The translations under genes were made by a program, and so were the position numbers. Source: Sinimarinibacterium sp. NLF-5-8 (GTDB lineage: Bacteria > Pseudomonadota > Gammaproteobacteria > Nevskiales > Nevskiaceae). From it: 64,000 nucleotides of DNA. Below the pieces are notes generated by a model. That model ran no database searches, was not told the origin of the DNA, and saw nothing but the letters and a program-made list of their open reading frames with translations. The stretch lies in assembly GCF_010092425.1 (NCBI RefSeq), contig NZ_CP048030.1, forward strand, positions 868,001 to 932,000, read 5' to 3'. Positions 35,768-44,462 of the stretch are shown here, piece by piece. Position 1 is the first letter of the stretch, and each line of letters opens with the position of its first letter.

Positions 35768-37080
35768 GGCGTGTGGTTTTGTTCGGTGATGAGCTCGCGG
35801 GTGGCGGCGATTTCTTTGGCGGCGGCCAGTGCCGCCAGGCGCGCAACGACGCCATAGGCATAAAAGCGGTTGGGTTGGGCATCGGCGCCGTGTTCGGGCT
35901 GCGGGTGGCTGCCGGCCTGTTCAAACGCCATTGCCTCAAAGCGCATCCCCGGTGCATTGAGGTTTTCCTGATTGCTGCGCTTGGCGTTGAGTCGGTAAAA
36001 ACCGCCGACGACGAACTGGTCGATCATGTACACCACCGGCTCGGCGGTGGCTTCGTCCTCGCCCCATTTTTCAAAGGTGTAAACGCCTTCCTGAATGATC
36101 GCGCCGGTGACCTGACGGCCTTCCTTGCCGCTGCTCATGTGGCTGCGCGCGCGCCGGTTCATGTTTTGCACGTCTGCGACACTGCGCGCGGTCATCACCC
36201 CCATGCCATAAGTTCCGGCATCGGCCTTGATGATGACAAAGGGTTCTTCGCGGATGCCGTATTCGGCGTATTTGGCCTTGATGTCATCCAGCAGCACGGC
36301 GACGTTGGCTTCCAGACACTCATGGCCTTCGCGGGTCTGGAAGTTGATTTGCCCGCAGTTGCGAAACAGCGGATCGACCAGCCACGGGTCCAAATCCAGC
36401 AATTCACCAAAGGACTTGGCCACCTCGCGGTAAAAGCCAAAGTGGTTGGATTTTTGCCGTGCGTGCCAGCCCAGATCCAGCGGCGGGATGATGTCCTGGC
36501 GCACCCCTTTGAGCAGTGCCGGTACACCGGCGGAAAGATCGTTGTTGAGCAGCACCGCGCAGGGACGAAAGTCGCCCAGATGCAGTTGATCGTTGCTGCG
36601 TTCAATCGGCTCCAGATGCAAGGTGCGGCCGGAAATCTCCAGGGGCATATCGGTGGGCTGGGTGATTTCGGGGATCAGCGTGCCCACGCGCACATGGAAA
36701 CCGGCCTTGCCGATCAGATCGACCAGGGTGGCGACGTTTTCCAGATAAAACGGGTTGCGGGTGTGGTTTTCCGGGATCAGCAACAGATTCCGCGCCGTCG
36801 GGCAGACCCGCAGCAGCGCACTTTGCAGTGCCTGCACGCACAGCGGCTCAAACGCGGCGCCCAGATTATTGAAGCCGCCGGGAAACAGATTGGTGTCCAC
36901 CGGGGCCAGCTTGAACCCGGCATTGCGCAAATCCACCGAGCTGTAGAACGGCGGCGTGACGCTTTGCCACTGCGCCCGAAACCAGGCCTCGATGTCGACC
37001 GAGCGTTGGAGCAGTCTGGCTTCAAGCGCTTGCAGGGGGCCGGTTTGTGCGGTGGTCAGGCGGGGAACAGGATTTTGCAT
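35764..37080 (-). CDS. gshA: Glutamate-cysteine ligase (proteobacterial GshA family of about 430 residues)
   Basis: First step of glutathione synthesis. The protein belongs to the shorter GshA family found in various beta- and gammaproteobacteria, not the E. coli GshA family. The family-defining DTNLFPGGFNNLG (near residue 62) and the later IIKADAGTYGMGVMTARSV and FYRLNAKRSNQENLNAPGM are visible. The ATG at 37080 gives 438 residues, with a modest AAGAG upstream. The frame is open to 37221, with an ATG at 37197, but that extension crosses terminator-like hairpins and looks non-homologous. It is the first gene of the leftward operon gshA-gshB-apbE-NusG_II-Gx-yqgE-ruvX-pyrB-pyrC'. Confidence 0.93.
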   Translation of the reverse strand: MQNPVPRLTTAQTGPLQALEARLLQRSVDIEAWFRAQWQSVTPPFYSSVDLRNAGFKLAPVDTNLFPGGFNNLGAAFEPLCVQALQSALLRVCPTARNLLLIPENHTRNPFYLENVATLVDLIGKAGFHVRVGTLIPEITQPTDMPLEISGRTLHLEPIERSNDQLHLGDFRPCAVLLNNDLSAGVPALLKGVRQDIIPPLDLGWHARQKSNHFGFYREVAKSFGELLDLDPWLVDPLFRNCGQINFQTREGHECLEANVAVLLDDIKAKYAEYGIREEPFVIIKADAGTYGMGVMTARSVADVQNMNRRARSHMSSGKEGRQVTGAIIQEGVYTFEKWGEDEATAEPVVYMIDQFVVGGFYRLNAKRSNQENLNAPGMRFEAMAFEQAGSHPQPEHGADAQPNRFYAYGVVARLAALAAAKEIAATRELITEQNHTP

Positions 37081-37092
37081 GGCAACTCTTGG

Positions 37093-37160
37093 CAAAAAAT
37101 CGCGCGCCTTGAAGTTTTCGCAGCCGCGCAACAAAAAATCGCCGCAGAAATTGCGGCGAT
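37093..37160 (-). promoter_or_regulatory. Terminator-like hairpins in the gshA leader (candidate attenuator)
   Basis: On the minus strand a perfect 9-bp stem ATCGCCGCA/TGCGGCGAT (37160-37152 with 37146-37138, 5-base loop) is followed by six T residues (37138-37133). This is a textbook intrinsic terminator ending about 53 bases before the gshA start. A weaker stem (GCGCG/CGCGC) with another six-T run (37099-37094) follows. No gene ends on this strand upstream (pilG is divergent), so the signal either attenuates gshA or ends a small RNA. An in-frame leader ORF from 37197 (MARSTPLLLYHPHRRNFCG) runs across the hairpin and contains Cys codons. Confidence 0.55.
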
Positions 37161-37332
37161 GCGGATGGTACAGCAGCAGCGGGGTTGACCGCGCCATGCA
37201 GGCTCGGCGCGCGCGACCCACGGGCTGCGCTGATTTGTTGCGCGCCGGTTGTCCGGGTGTCTGTCATCGCACGCGGTGTCTGTGCTACAACGCATGCCAT
37301 TCGATGCCCCGCAGCCTGAATTGGAGAAGTGT

Positions 37333-37713
37333 GTGTCCAACCCGCCGATTGCCAAGGTCATGGTCATTGACGACAGTCAGACCATTCGCCGTACCGCCGA
37401 GACATTGCTGGCGCGCGAAGGCTATCAGGTCGTCACGGCACAGGATGGCTTTGAAGCACTGGCCAAGATCGCCGAGCAATCCCCTGATCTGATTTTCATC
37501 GACATCATGATGCCGCGGCTGGATGGCTATCAGGCCTGCGCGCTGATCAAGGGCAATCCACGCTTTGCCAAAACGCCGGTGATCATGCTGTCGTCCAAGG
37601 ATGGTTTGTTTGATCGCGCGCGCGGCCGCATCGTCGGCTCCGATGAGTATCTGACCAAGCCGTTCACCAAAGATGAGCTGCTTGGCGCCGTTCGCGCGCA
37701 CACACGCAAGTAA
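37333..37713 (+). CDS. pilG: Response regulator PilG
   Basis: CheY-like receiver of the Pil-Chp system that promotes pilus extension in Pseudomonas. The GTG at 37333 was chosen (126 residues; N-terminus MSNPPIAKVMVIDDSQTIRR) because GGAGA lies 5-9 bases upstream; ATGs at 37249 and 37294 give non-homologous extensions. Seen: acidic pair DDSQT, phospho-Asp in LIFIDIMMPRLDGYQ, MLSSKDG, and Lys in YLTKPFTKDEL. It lies 14 bases before pilI. Divergent from gshA; the 252-base gap must hold both promoters. Confidence 0.92.
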   Translation: MSNPPIAKVMVIDDSQTIRRTAETLLAREGYQVVTAQDGFEALAKIAEQSPDLIFIDIMMPRLDGYQACALIKGNPRFAKTPVIMLSSKDGLFDRARGRIVGSDEYLTKPFTKDELLGAVRAHTRK

Positions 37714-37727
37714 AGGGAGGCCGCACC

Positions 37728-38276
37728 ATGACGGCATCACTCAGATCACTGCATGATCGACCCTTTGATCTGCTGCGGGCGCTGGAGCGTCGGCTCGAAG
37801 CTGCGCACAGCGATGCTGCCGGCAGCGCGAATACGTCCTGGGTCGGTCTGGGACTGCGGCTTGCACAGACCTGGCTGGTGGTGCCGCGCGATGAAGTGCG
37901 TGAAGTGATTCCACCACCGCCGGTGACCCGTGTACCCACTGCGCAGCCGTGGCTGCGGGGGGTTGCCAATGTTCGGGGTGAGCTTTGCGCCATCGTCGAT
38001 CCGGCGTTGATGCTGGGGCTGCCCGAAGCGCCGCCCCAGCGGCTCCAGCGCGTATTGCTGCTCAATTCACCTCACTGGCCGGTTGGCTTTCTGGTTGACG
38101 AGGTCGCAGGACATCGTTCTTTTGCACCGCATGATCAGCGTCCGCAACTGGCGGCGCAGGCCGATCCGTTTACGCCGTGGCTGCTCGGCGCATTCGTTCG
38201 TGAAGGGCAGCCGTGGCTGGCGTTTTCGCTGCAACGGCTGGTGCGTGATGGCGCTTTCCGGTCGGCGGCACTATGA
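37728..38276 (+). CDS. pilI: CheW-like adaptor PilI
   Basis: Couples receptor PilJ to the kinase ChpA. 182 residues with a single CheW domain: RLAQTWLVVPRDEVREVI, the conserved WLRGVANVRGELCAIVD near residue 77, and VLLLNSPHWPVGFLVDEV. A strong AGGGAGG ribosome-binding site lies 7 bases upstream of the ATG. The stop overlaps the chpA start by 4 bases. Confidence 0.92.
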   Translation: MTASLRSLHDRPFDLLRALERRLEAAHSDAAGSANTSWVGLGLRLAQTWLVVPRDEVREVIPPPPVTRVPTAQPWLRGVANVRGELCAIVDPALMLGLPEAPPQRLQRVLLLNSPHWPVGFLVDEVAGHRSFAPHDQRPQLAAQADPFTPWLLGAFVREGQPWLAFSLQRLVRDGAFRSAAL

Positions 38277-41200
38277 ACAGCTCGATTTCTTCCAGACGCA
38301 CGCCGGGCATCCACTGGGTTCGGGATGAACTGGAGCAGGCCATGACCCGCGCGCGGGTCATGCTCGAACGCGCCGCCGACAGCGGCGACCGTGTCGATGC
38401 CGAAGTCCTGCACCGCGCGCAACAGGAATTCGCCCAGCTGCGCGGCACCGCGACGATGATCGAGTGCCACGGTCTGGCACTGGCGGCCGCCGAGGTCATC
38501 GCGGCACTCGAAGATTTGCAGGCCCGGCGGATCGACGAGACCGAGCCGCTGTATGCCGCGCTGATGGGCGCCAGTATCCAGCTCGTCGACTACCTGCACG
38601 CCATTGCCGAGGACACCGCCGATTGCATTCTGGTTTTGCAACCCGCAATCAACGAGTTGCGGCTCGCGCGCGGTCAGCCGGTGCTCAGTGAAAGCGAGCT
38701 GTTTACCCGGCAGATGACGGCGCTGGGGCTGACGCTTGCCATCCCCGCGACCACCGTGAGCATTGCTGGCGCCATGCAGATGCAGGCGCGGCGCCTGCTG
38801 CCGATGTTCCAGAGTGCATTGCTGGCCTGGATGCGCAATACCGCTGAAGCGCAAACCGGGGCGGCGCGCGCTGGCAAGATTGCCGAGCAGCTCGGCCAGC
38901 TCACGCGCGATCCGCTGCTGCATCCGCTGTGCCGCGCGGCAACCGCGGCCATCGAAGCCTATCTCGCCCAAGGGCTGAGCATGGCCGACGGGATGGAGCT
39001 CAAACGCCTGTTCGGGCGTCTCAACAGCGTGTTCAAGACCCTGGCCGATGAGGGCGAAAGCGCCGCGCAGCAGCGGGTTGAATCATTGGCCTTGCAGCTG
39101 CTGTTTCTGGTCGGGCGTGCCAGCCAGACCGGCGCGCGCGCGCAGGCATTGATCGAGGCTTATGAGCTGCAAACCTATCTGCCCGCCGCCGCCGTGATCG
39201 AACAGCAGCGGCGCCGCATCCACGGTGCCAACACCGCGTTGCTGGCCAAGGTGGCGGGCGAAATCCGCAGTGAATTTGCCCAGGTCAAGGATCAGATCGA
39301 CCTGGGCATGCGCACTGGCACAGCACTGCCTGCCGCCGCCGTTGGCGACAATCTGCAAAAGATTGCGGCGACCCTGGCGGCATTGGGGTTGACCCGCCAG
39401 CAGCAGCTGGTATTGCAACAGATCAGGCCGATCCAGGCGCCCCAGGCCGACGGCGCCGACTGGATGGCACTGGCCACCGCAATTCTGCGCATCGAAAACG
39501 ATCTGGACGCGGCGTTGTTCCGCCAGGTACAGGCGCCCGATACGCAGGCACAGGTGGCCGATGATCAAATCCCCACGGCGCACGATCTGGCACAAAGCCG
39601 TAGCGCGCTGTATCGCGAGTTTTTGACCAATCTGGCGCGGATCGAGTCGACAATCGATGCCTGCATCAAGACCGGTGATGACAGCGGACTCGCCGGCGCC
39701 AGCACGCATCTGGGCGAAATCATTTCCGGCTTTGAGATGCTGGCGCGCGCCGATGTGGCAGCGCTGTGCCGTCGGTTGCTGCCTTTCATCCAGCCGCCAC
39801 GGGCGCAGCGCCTGCGCAGCCAGCCGCTGCACGCCGAACGCCTTGCCGACGCCATTGCTCTGATCGAGCACTACATCGACAGTCTGCGGGTTGGCCTTCC
39901 GGCAGCCGATCACCTGCTCAGGGATCTGGATGCCGCCATCGGGCGCCTGCAAGCCGATGATGCCGCCGATCACGCCAGCAAAGGCCTGGCCGATGATGCA
40001 GAAACGGCTGCCGCCCCGAATGAGACCCTGCTGGCACCGGCGCCTGCCGTCGATCTGCCGGCGGTGGCCGAGGAGGATGAAGAAATCCGCGCGATCTTCA
40101 TCGAAGAAGCCAACGAGGTCCAGGCTGACCAGCGCAGTGCCTTTGCCAACTGGAGCCGTGACGTTCAGGACCGTGAAGCGCTGGCCACGCTGCGGCGTGG
40201 CTTTCACACCCTCAAGGGCAGTGGGCGCACGGTGGGCGCCAGCGAGATCGGCGAGTTGGGCTGGGCACTGGAAAACATGCTCAACAAGTGCCTGGACGGC
40301 TCGGTTGCCGTCAATCCCGGCATCATCAGCAGTGTCGATCGCGCGCTCAAACTGCTGCCGGCGCTGACCACGGCGTTTGCCGAAAAGCGCGCGCTCGACG
40401 ATGACCGCGACACCACCGAGGCGCTGGCCGCCCTGATTGCCGATGCCGCCGCCTACGCAGCCGGCAAGATCCCGGCCAGCGATGAGCGCAACGAGCTGCG
40501 CAGCGTATTTGCCGAAGATGCCGCCGAAAAACTGGCGCTGGTGCAGGACTGGCTGGAACGGACGCCGCCTCCCACCGGCGTGGACAGCGATGCACTGCGC
40601 GCTTTTCATACGCTGCGCGGCAGCGCGCGCGTCATCGACGCCCACGCCATCAGCACCGTTGCCGGTGCAACCGAGGATTATCTGGAGGCGCTCACCGAAG
40701 CCGGGCTGCCACCCGATGCCGAGGTGCTGACCCTGATCGGTCAGATCACCCACACGCTGCTGGACTGGAGTGCGCAGGCCGCAGATACAGCAGCAAGCGA
40801 AGACAACCCGGCGGATCCCCAGCCGTGGCTGGCGCAGTTGCAGAGCCTGCGCGCGGCGCTGCCTGAAATCAGCCAGGCCTCCAGCATCCGACGGCAGCTG
40901 ATTGAAGTGTTTGCCGGTGAGGCGTTCGATCTGGTCAGCAGCATTGAAGAGCAGCTGCGTGGCTGGTCGCAGGCGCTCGACAGCCGCCATGCCGCCGCTG
41001 ATCTGCGGGCGCTGAGCCACACCCTCAAAGGGGCGGCGCAAATGGCGCATTGCACTGGCATTGCCGAGGTTGCACATGCGCTGGAGCGCAGCTTTGCCGG
41101 TGCCCAGGCGCGCGCGATCGAGCCGCGCAAAATGATTTTGTCGATGCTGCTGCAAGCCTGCGAGGGGCTGTTCCAGTATCTGGATCGTTACCGCGAAGGT

Positions 41201-44200
41201 CGCCTCGATGGCGATGAAGATGGCTGGCGCGCGCGCATTCTGGCGCTGGATTGGGCACTGGATTCCTCGTCCGAGGACAGCACCAGCGAGCCGGTCGCGC
41301 AGACCGCAGACGCACCTGCCGCCCAGTCCGGGCAAGCGCCTGGATCACAGGTTCAGCAGGCCGCCGAAACCCCATCGGAACCGCTTGCCGATGAGCCGAT
41401 GGATCTGACCGCCCCGGTCTCGCTTGATCCGCCACCGCTGGCACCGGCGGCGCCTGAACCGGGCGAATTGGCCGAAACCGGCGGGGCGCTGGCCGAGGCT
41501 GACGCATCCGGGTTTGACCCTGAGCTGGCAGATATTTTTGCCGAAGAAGCGCGCGAGCTGGTCGATGGTCTGGATCAAAGCCTGATGCAGCTCGAACACC
41601 ATCCGGCTGACGCGCAGGCCTTGAGCGAAACCCGGCGACTCCTGCATACCCTCAAAGGCAGCGCGCGCGTGGCCGGTTTTGCCGATCTGGGCGAGCTGGC
41701 GCATTTGATCGAGCAGTTGTTTGCCCAATTTGATGAGCGCAGCCCGGCGGCGCAGCAGCGCATGATCGGGCGCAGCCAGCAGGTGATGGATGGGCTCAAT
41801 CATGTGCTCGGGGATATCACCGCCGCGCGCGCCGAGCAGATCGAAGAATGGCGTGACGTTCTGGCGCTGCCGCTGGAGGATGCTGCAACGCCAGCGCCGC
41901 CCGCCGCCAACGGCGACGATACGCCGCCCGCTGAAACCGATGCCGTCACCGCGCCAGAGCCTGCATCACCGCCGATTGCCGCTGCCCATGCCACGCCTGT
42001 GCTGCCGGCTGACTTTGATCTGGAATTGGCGCAAACCTTTGCCGCCGAGGCCGAGGAGCTGATGGATGCGCTCGAAGCGGCGCTCCGGCAATGGCAGGCA
42101 CATCCCGCAGACTTTGCCCCGGCGCGGGAGATGTTGCGTCATCTGCACACCTATAAAGGTGGCGCGCGGATGGCACAGCTCAACCGTCTGGGCGATGCCG
42201 CGCACGAGCTGGAATCGGTGATCGAGGGGCTCGAATATGCCGGCGAGCCGGATGCCACTGCGCTGCAAGTGGTGCAGGGCGCCGTCACGGAGCTGCGCCG
42301 TTTCACCGATCAGCTGCAACGCCAGGATTATGAGGCGCTGCTGCACAGCGGTGAGGCCGATGAGGCCGCGCCTGCCCCGATCGACCGCTTTGATCCGCCG
42401 ATGGCTGCGGCAAGCGCTTTTGATGAGGCCGCAGAAAGCCCTGCTCACCTCGACGATGGGGGCAGCGATCAGAACGACTCCGACGCGATGGCCGATACGG
42501 TGCCTGACGCAGCACCGCCGTCCGGCATGTGGGATCCGCAGTTGTTCTGGCGTCCCGATGATGATGAGGACGCGCTGGCGGCGCAGCGCCGTGAAACCGC
42601 GCGCGTGCCGGTCGATGCACTCGACAAAATGCTCAACGAAGCCGGTGAGATTTCGATTTACCGCTCGCGGATGGATGAGCACAACGCCGCCATCCAGAGT
42701 CAGCTCGACGACATGGCGCAGGCGATCAGCCGGGTGCGTGATCAGTTGCGTCAGCTGGGGATCGAAACCGATGCGCAGATCAGCGCGCGCGGCCTGGCTG
42801 CCAGCGCGCAATCGGATCGCTACGCCGGAGAGTTCGATCCTCTGGAAATGGATCGCTATACGCGGATGCAGGAGCTGTCACGCGCGCTCAACGAATCGGT
42901 GGGCGATCTGGCCGCCGTGCATGCCTCGCTGGACGAGCTGGCCAGCGAAGGCAACACCATTTTGTTGCAGCAGGAGCGGATCAACACCCAGGTGCAGGAA
43001 GGGTTGATGCGCACGCTGATGGTGCCGTTCTCCCGGCAAAGCGCGCGCTTGCAGCGGGTGGTGCAGCAGACTGCGGCCGAACATGGCAAGCGCGTGCAAT
43101 TGTTGTTCGAAGGGGCAGAGGCCGAGCTGGATCGCACGGTGCTGGAGCGGATGACGGCTCCCCTGGAGCATTTGCTGCGCAATGCGGTGATTCATGGCAT
43201 CGAAAGCCCCGAGGCGCGCGCGCAGGCCGGAAAAACGGCCACCGGCGTGCTCACGCTCAAACTGTGGCGCGAGGGCAGCCAGTTGCATGTGGAACTGGCC
43301 GATGATGGCGGCGGGCTGGATCTGGCGGCGATACGCGCCACTGCCATCAAGCGTGGACTGATGCCGGAACAGGCGCAGGTCAGCGATGATCAGATCGCCC
43401 AATTCATTTTTCAGCCGGGCTTTTCCACCGCGCAGAAACTCACCCAGGATGCAGGCCGGGGCGTGGGCATGGATGTGGTCGCCGCCGAGGTCAAGCAATT
43501 GGGCGGCACTCTGGAGCTGGCATCGGAAGCCGGCAAGGGCGCGCGCTTCAGGGTGCGTCTGCCGCTGACGCTGGCCATGCAGCAATCGCTGCTGCTGGGC
43601 ATTGGCAGTGAGCTGTATGCCGCCCCCTTGCCGAGCATTGAAGGCATCACCCGCATCGCCCGCGATCAACTCGATGCCTGCCTGACCGAGCCGGGCACGC
43701 CGCTGGAATACGGCGGACAGGCGTATCGGGTGCTGCATCTGGCCGATCTGATCGGCAGTGCGCGCGAGATTGCCGAGGGCCGAACCGTGCATGCCGTGCT
43801 GGTGCGGTTGCCAGAGGGCCTGGGCGGGGGTGAACGGCGGGTGGCGATCGTCGTCGATCAGTTGCTGGGGCGGCGGCAGGTGGTGTCCAAGCCGGTCGGG
43901 CCGCAGGTCAGTGCCGTGGCCGGAATCACCGGCGCCACCTTGCTTGCCGATGGCCGCGTGGTGCTGATTCTGGATCTGGCGGCGCTGGTGCAGGATCACC
44001 TGCGTCGGGCGCTGCGACAGCAGAGCGATCGTGTGGCAGCGCCTGCCGCCGCAGAAGCGGTACATGTGGATACGATCATGGTGGTCGATGATTCGATCAC
44101 CATCCGCCGTGTCACCGAGCGGCTGCTGCAACGACAGGGCTATGCGGTGATGACGGCCAAAGACGGCCTGGATGCGATGGCACAGCTTGCCACCGAGCGC

Positions 44201-44440
44201 CCGGCGGCAATCCTGCTCGATATCGAGATGCCGCGCGCCGATGGTTTTGAGGTGGCCACTTTCGTGCGCAATACCGAGGCCATTGCCGCAACCCCCATCA
44301 TCATGATCACCTCGCGTTCCGGTGATAAGCACCGCGAACGCGCCACCGCCATTGGTGTGCAGCGGTATCTGATCAAGCCGTATCAGGAAGATCAGCTGCT
44401 CAGCGAGCTGCGCACAGTCATCGAGGCGTCGCGCCGATGA
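38273..44440 (+). CDS. chpA: Hybrid chemosensory histidine kinase ChpA (PilL), five canonical Hpt domains
   Basis: Central kinase of the Pil-Chp pathway, cytosolic, 2055 residues. The N-terminal 600 residues are FimL/PilL-N-like, with degenerate Hpt-like helices lacking the His (for example AQLRGTATMIE near residue 51). Five Hpt modules follow, with phosphoacceptor His at 645 (FHTLKGSG), 779 (FHTLRGSA), 916 (SHTLKGAA), 1125 (LHTLKGSA) and 1292 (LHTYKGGA). Then come the CheA dimerisation region (about 1440-1540), the ATPase with N1637 (LLRNAVIHG) and D1677 (ADDGGG), GRGVGMDVV, a CheW-like regulatory domain (about 1765-1910), and a receiver (1937-2050) with D1983 (LLDIEMPRADG). Linkers are Ala/Pro/Asp-rich. 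Pseudomonas ChpA is longer and has more Hpt-type modules. Confidence 0.95.
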   Translation: MNSSISSRRTPGIHWVRDELEQAMTRARVMLERAADSGDRVDAEVLHRAQQEFAQLRGTATMIECHGLALAAAEVIAALEDLQARRIDETEPLYAALMGASIQLVDYLHAIAEDTADCILVLQPAINELRLARGQPVLSESELFTRQMTALGLTLAIPATTVSIAGAMQMQARRLLPMFQSALLAWMRNTAEAQTGAARAGKIAEQLGQLTRDPLLHPLCRAATAAIEAYLAQGLSMADGMELKRLFGRLNSVFKTLADEGESAAQQRVESLALQLLFLVGRASQTGARAQALIEAYELQTYLPAAAVIEQQRRRIHGANTALLAKVAGEIRSEFAQVKDQIDLGMRTGTALPAAAVGDNLQKIAATLAALGLTRQQQLVLQQIRPIQAPQADGADWMALATAILRIENDLDAALFRQVQAPDTQAQVADDQIPTAHDLAQSRSALYREFLTNLARIESTIDACIKTGDDSGLAGASTHLGEIISGFEMLARADVAALCRRLLPFIQPPRAQRLRSQPLHAERLADAIALIEHYIDSLRVGLPAADHLLRDLDAAIGRLQADDAADHASKGLADDAETAAAPNETLLAPAPAVDLPAVAEEDEEIRAIFIEEANEVQADQRSAFANWSRDVQDREALATLRRGFHTLKGSGRTVGASEIGELGWALENMLNKCLDGSVAVNPGIISSVDRALKLLPALTTAFAEKRALDDDRDTTEALAALIADAAAYAAGKIPASDERNELRSVFAEDAAEKLALVQDWLERTPPPTGVDSDALRAFHTLRGSARVIDAHAISTVAGATEDYLEALTEAGLPPDAEVLTLIGQITHTLLDWSAQAADTAASEDNPADPQPWLAQLQSLRAALPEISQASSIRRQLIEVFAGEAFDLVSSIEEQLRGWSQALDSRHAAADLRALSHTLKGAAQMAHCTGIAEVAHALERSFAGAQARAIEPRKMILSMLLQACEGLFQYLDRYREGRLDGDEDGWRARILALDWALDSSSEDSTSEPVAQTADAPAAQSGQAPGSQVQQAAETPSEPLADEPMDLTAPVSLDPPPLAPAAPEPGELAETGGALAEADASGFDPELADIFAEEARELVDGLDQSLMQLEHHPADAQALSETRRLLHTLKGSARVAGFADLGELAHLIEQLFAQFDERSPAAQQRMIGRSQQVMDGLNHVLGDITAARAEQIEEWRDVLALPLEDAATPAPPAANGDDTPPAETDAVTAPEPASPPIAAAHATPVLPADFDLELAQTFAAEAEELMDALEAALRQWQAHPADFAPAREMLRHLHTYKGGARMAQLNRLGDAAHELESVIEGLEYAGEPDATALQVVQGAVTELRRFTDQLQRQDYEALLHSGEADEAAPAPIDRFDPPMAAASAFDEAAESPAHLDDGGSDQNDSDAMADTVPDAAPPSGMWDPQLFWRPDDDEDALAAQRRETARVPVDALDKMLNEAGEISIYRSRMDEHNAAIQSQLDDMAQAISRVRDQLRQLGIETDAQISARGLAASAQSDRYAGEFDPLEMDRYTRMQELSRALNESVGDLAAVHASLDELASEGNTILLQQERINTQVQEGLMRTLMVPFSRQSARLQRVVQQTAAEHGKRVQLLFEGAEAELDRTVLERMTAPLEHLLRNAVIHGIESPEARAQAGKTATGVLTLKLWREGSQLHVELADDGGGLDLAAIRATAIKRGLMPEQAQVSDDQIAQFIFQPGFSTAQKLTQDAGRGVGMDVVAAEVKQLGGTLELASEAGKGARFRVRLPLTLAMQQSLLLGIGSELYAAPLPSIEGITRIARDQLDACLTEPGTPLEYGGQAYRVLHLADLIGSAREIAEGRTVHAVLVRLPEGLGGGERRVAIVVDQLLGRRQVVSKPVGPQVSAVAGITGATLLADGRVVLILDLAALVQDHLRRALRQQSDRVAAPAAAEAVHVDTIMVVDDSITIRRVTERLLQRQGYAVMTAKDGLDAMAQLATERPAAILLDIEMPRADGFEVATFVRNTEAIAATPIIMITSRSGDKHRERATAIGVQRYLIKPYQEDQLLSELRTVIEASRR

Positions 44441-44462
44441 ACACTCTGATGGATATACGCCG

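Noticed and set aside
39083-41335. Very long open frame (750 codons) on the minus strand inside chpA
   Set aside because: It is antisense to the Hpt-domain region of chpA, its translation is Arg/Gln/His-rich without recognisable motifs, and long empty frames are expected in GC-rich coding DNA.
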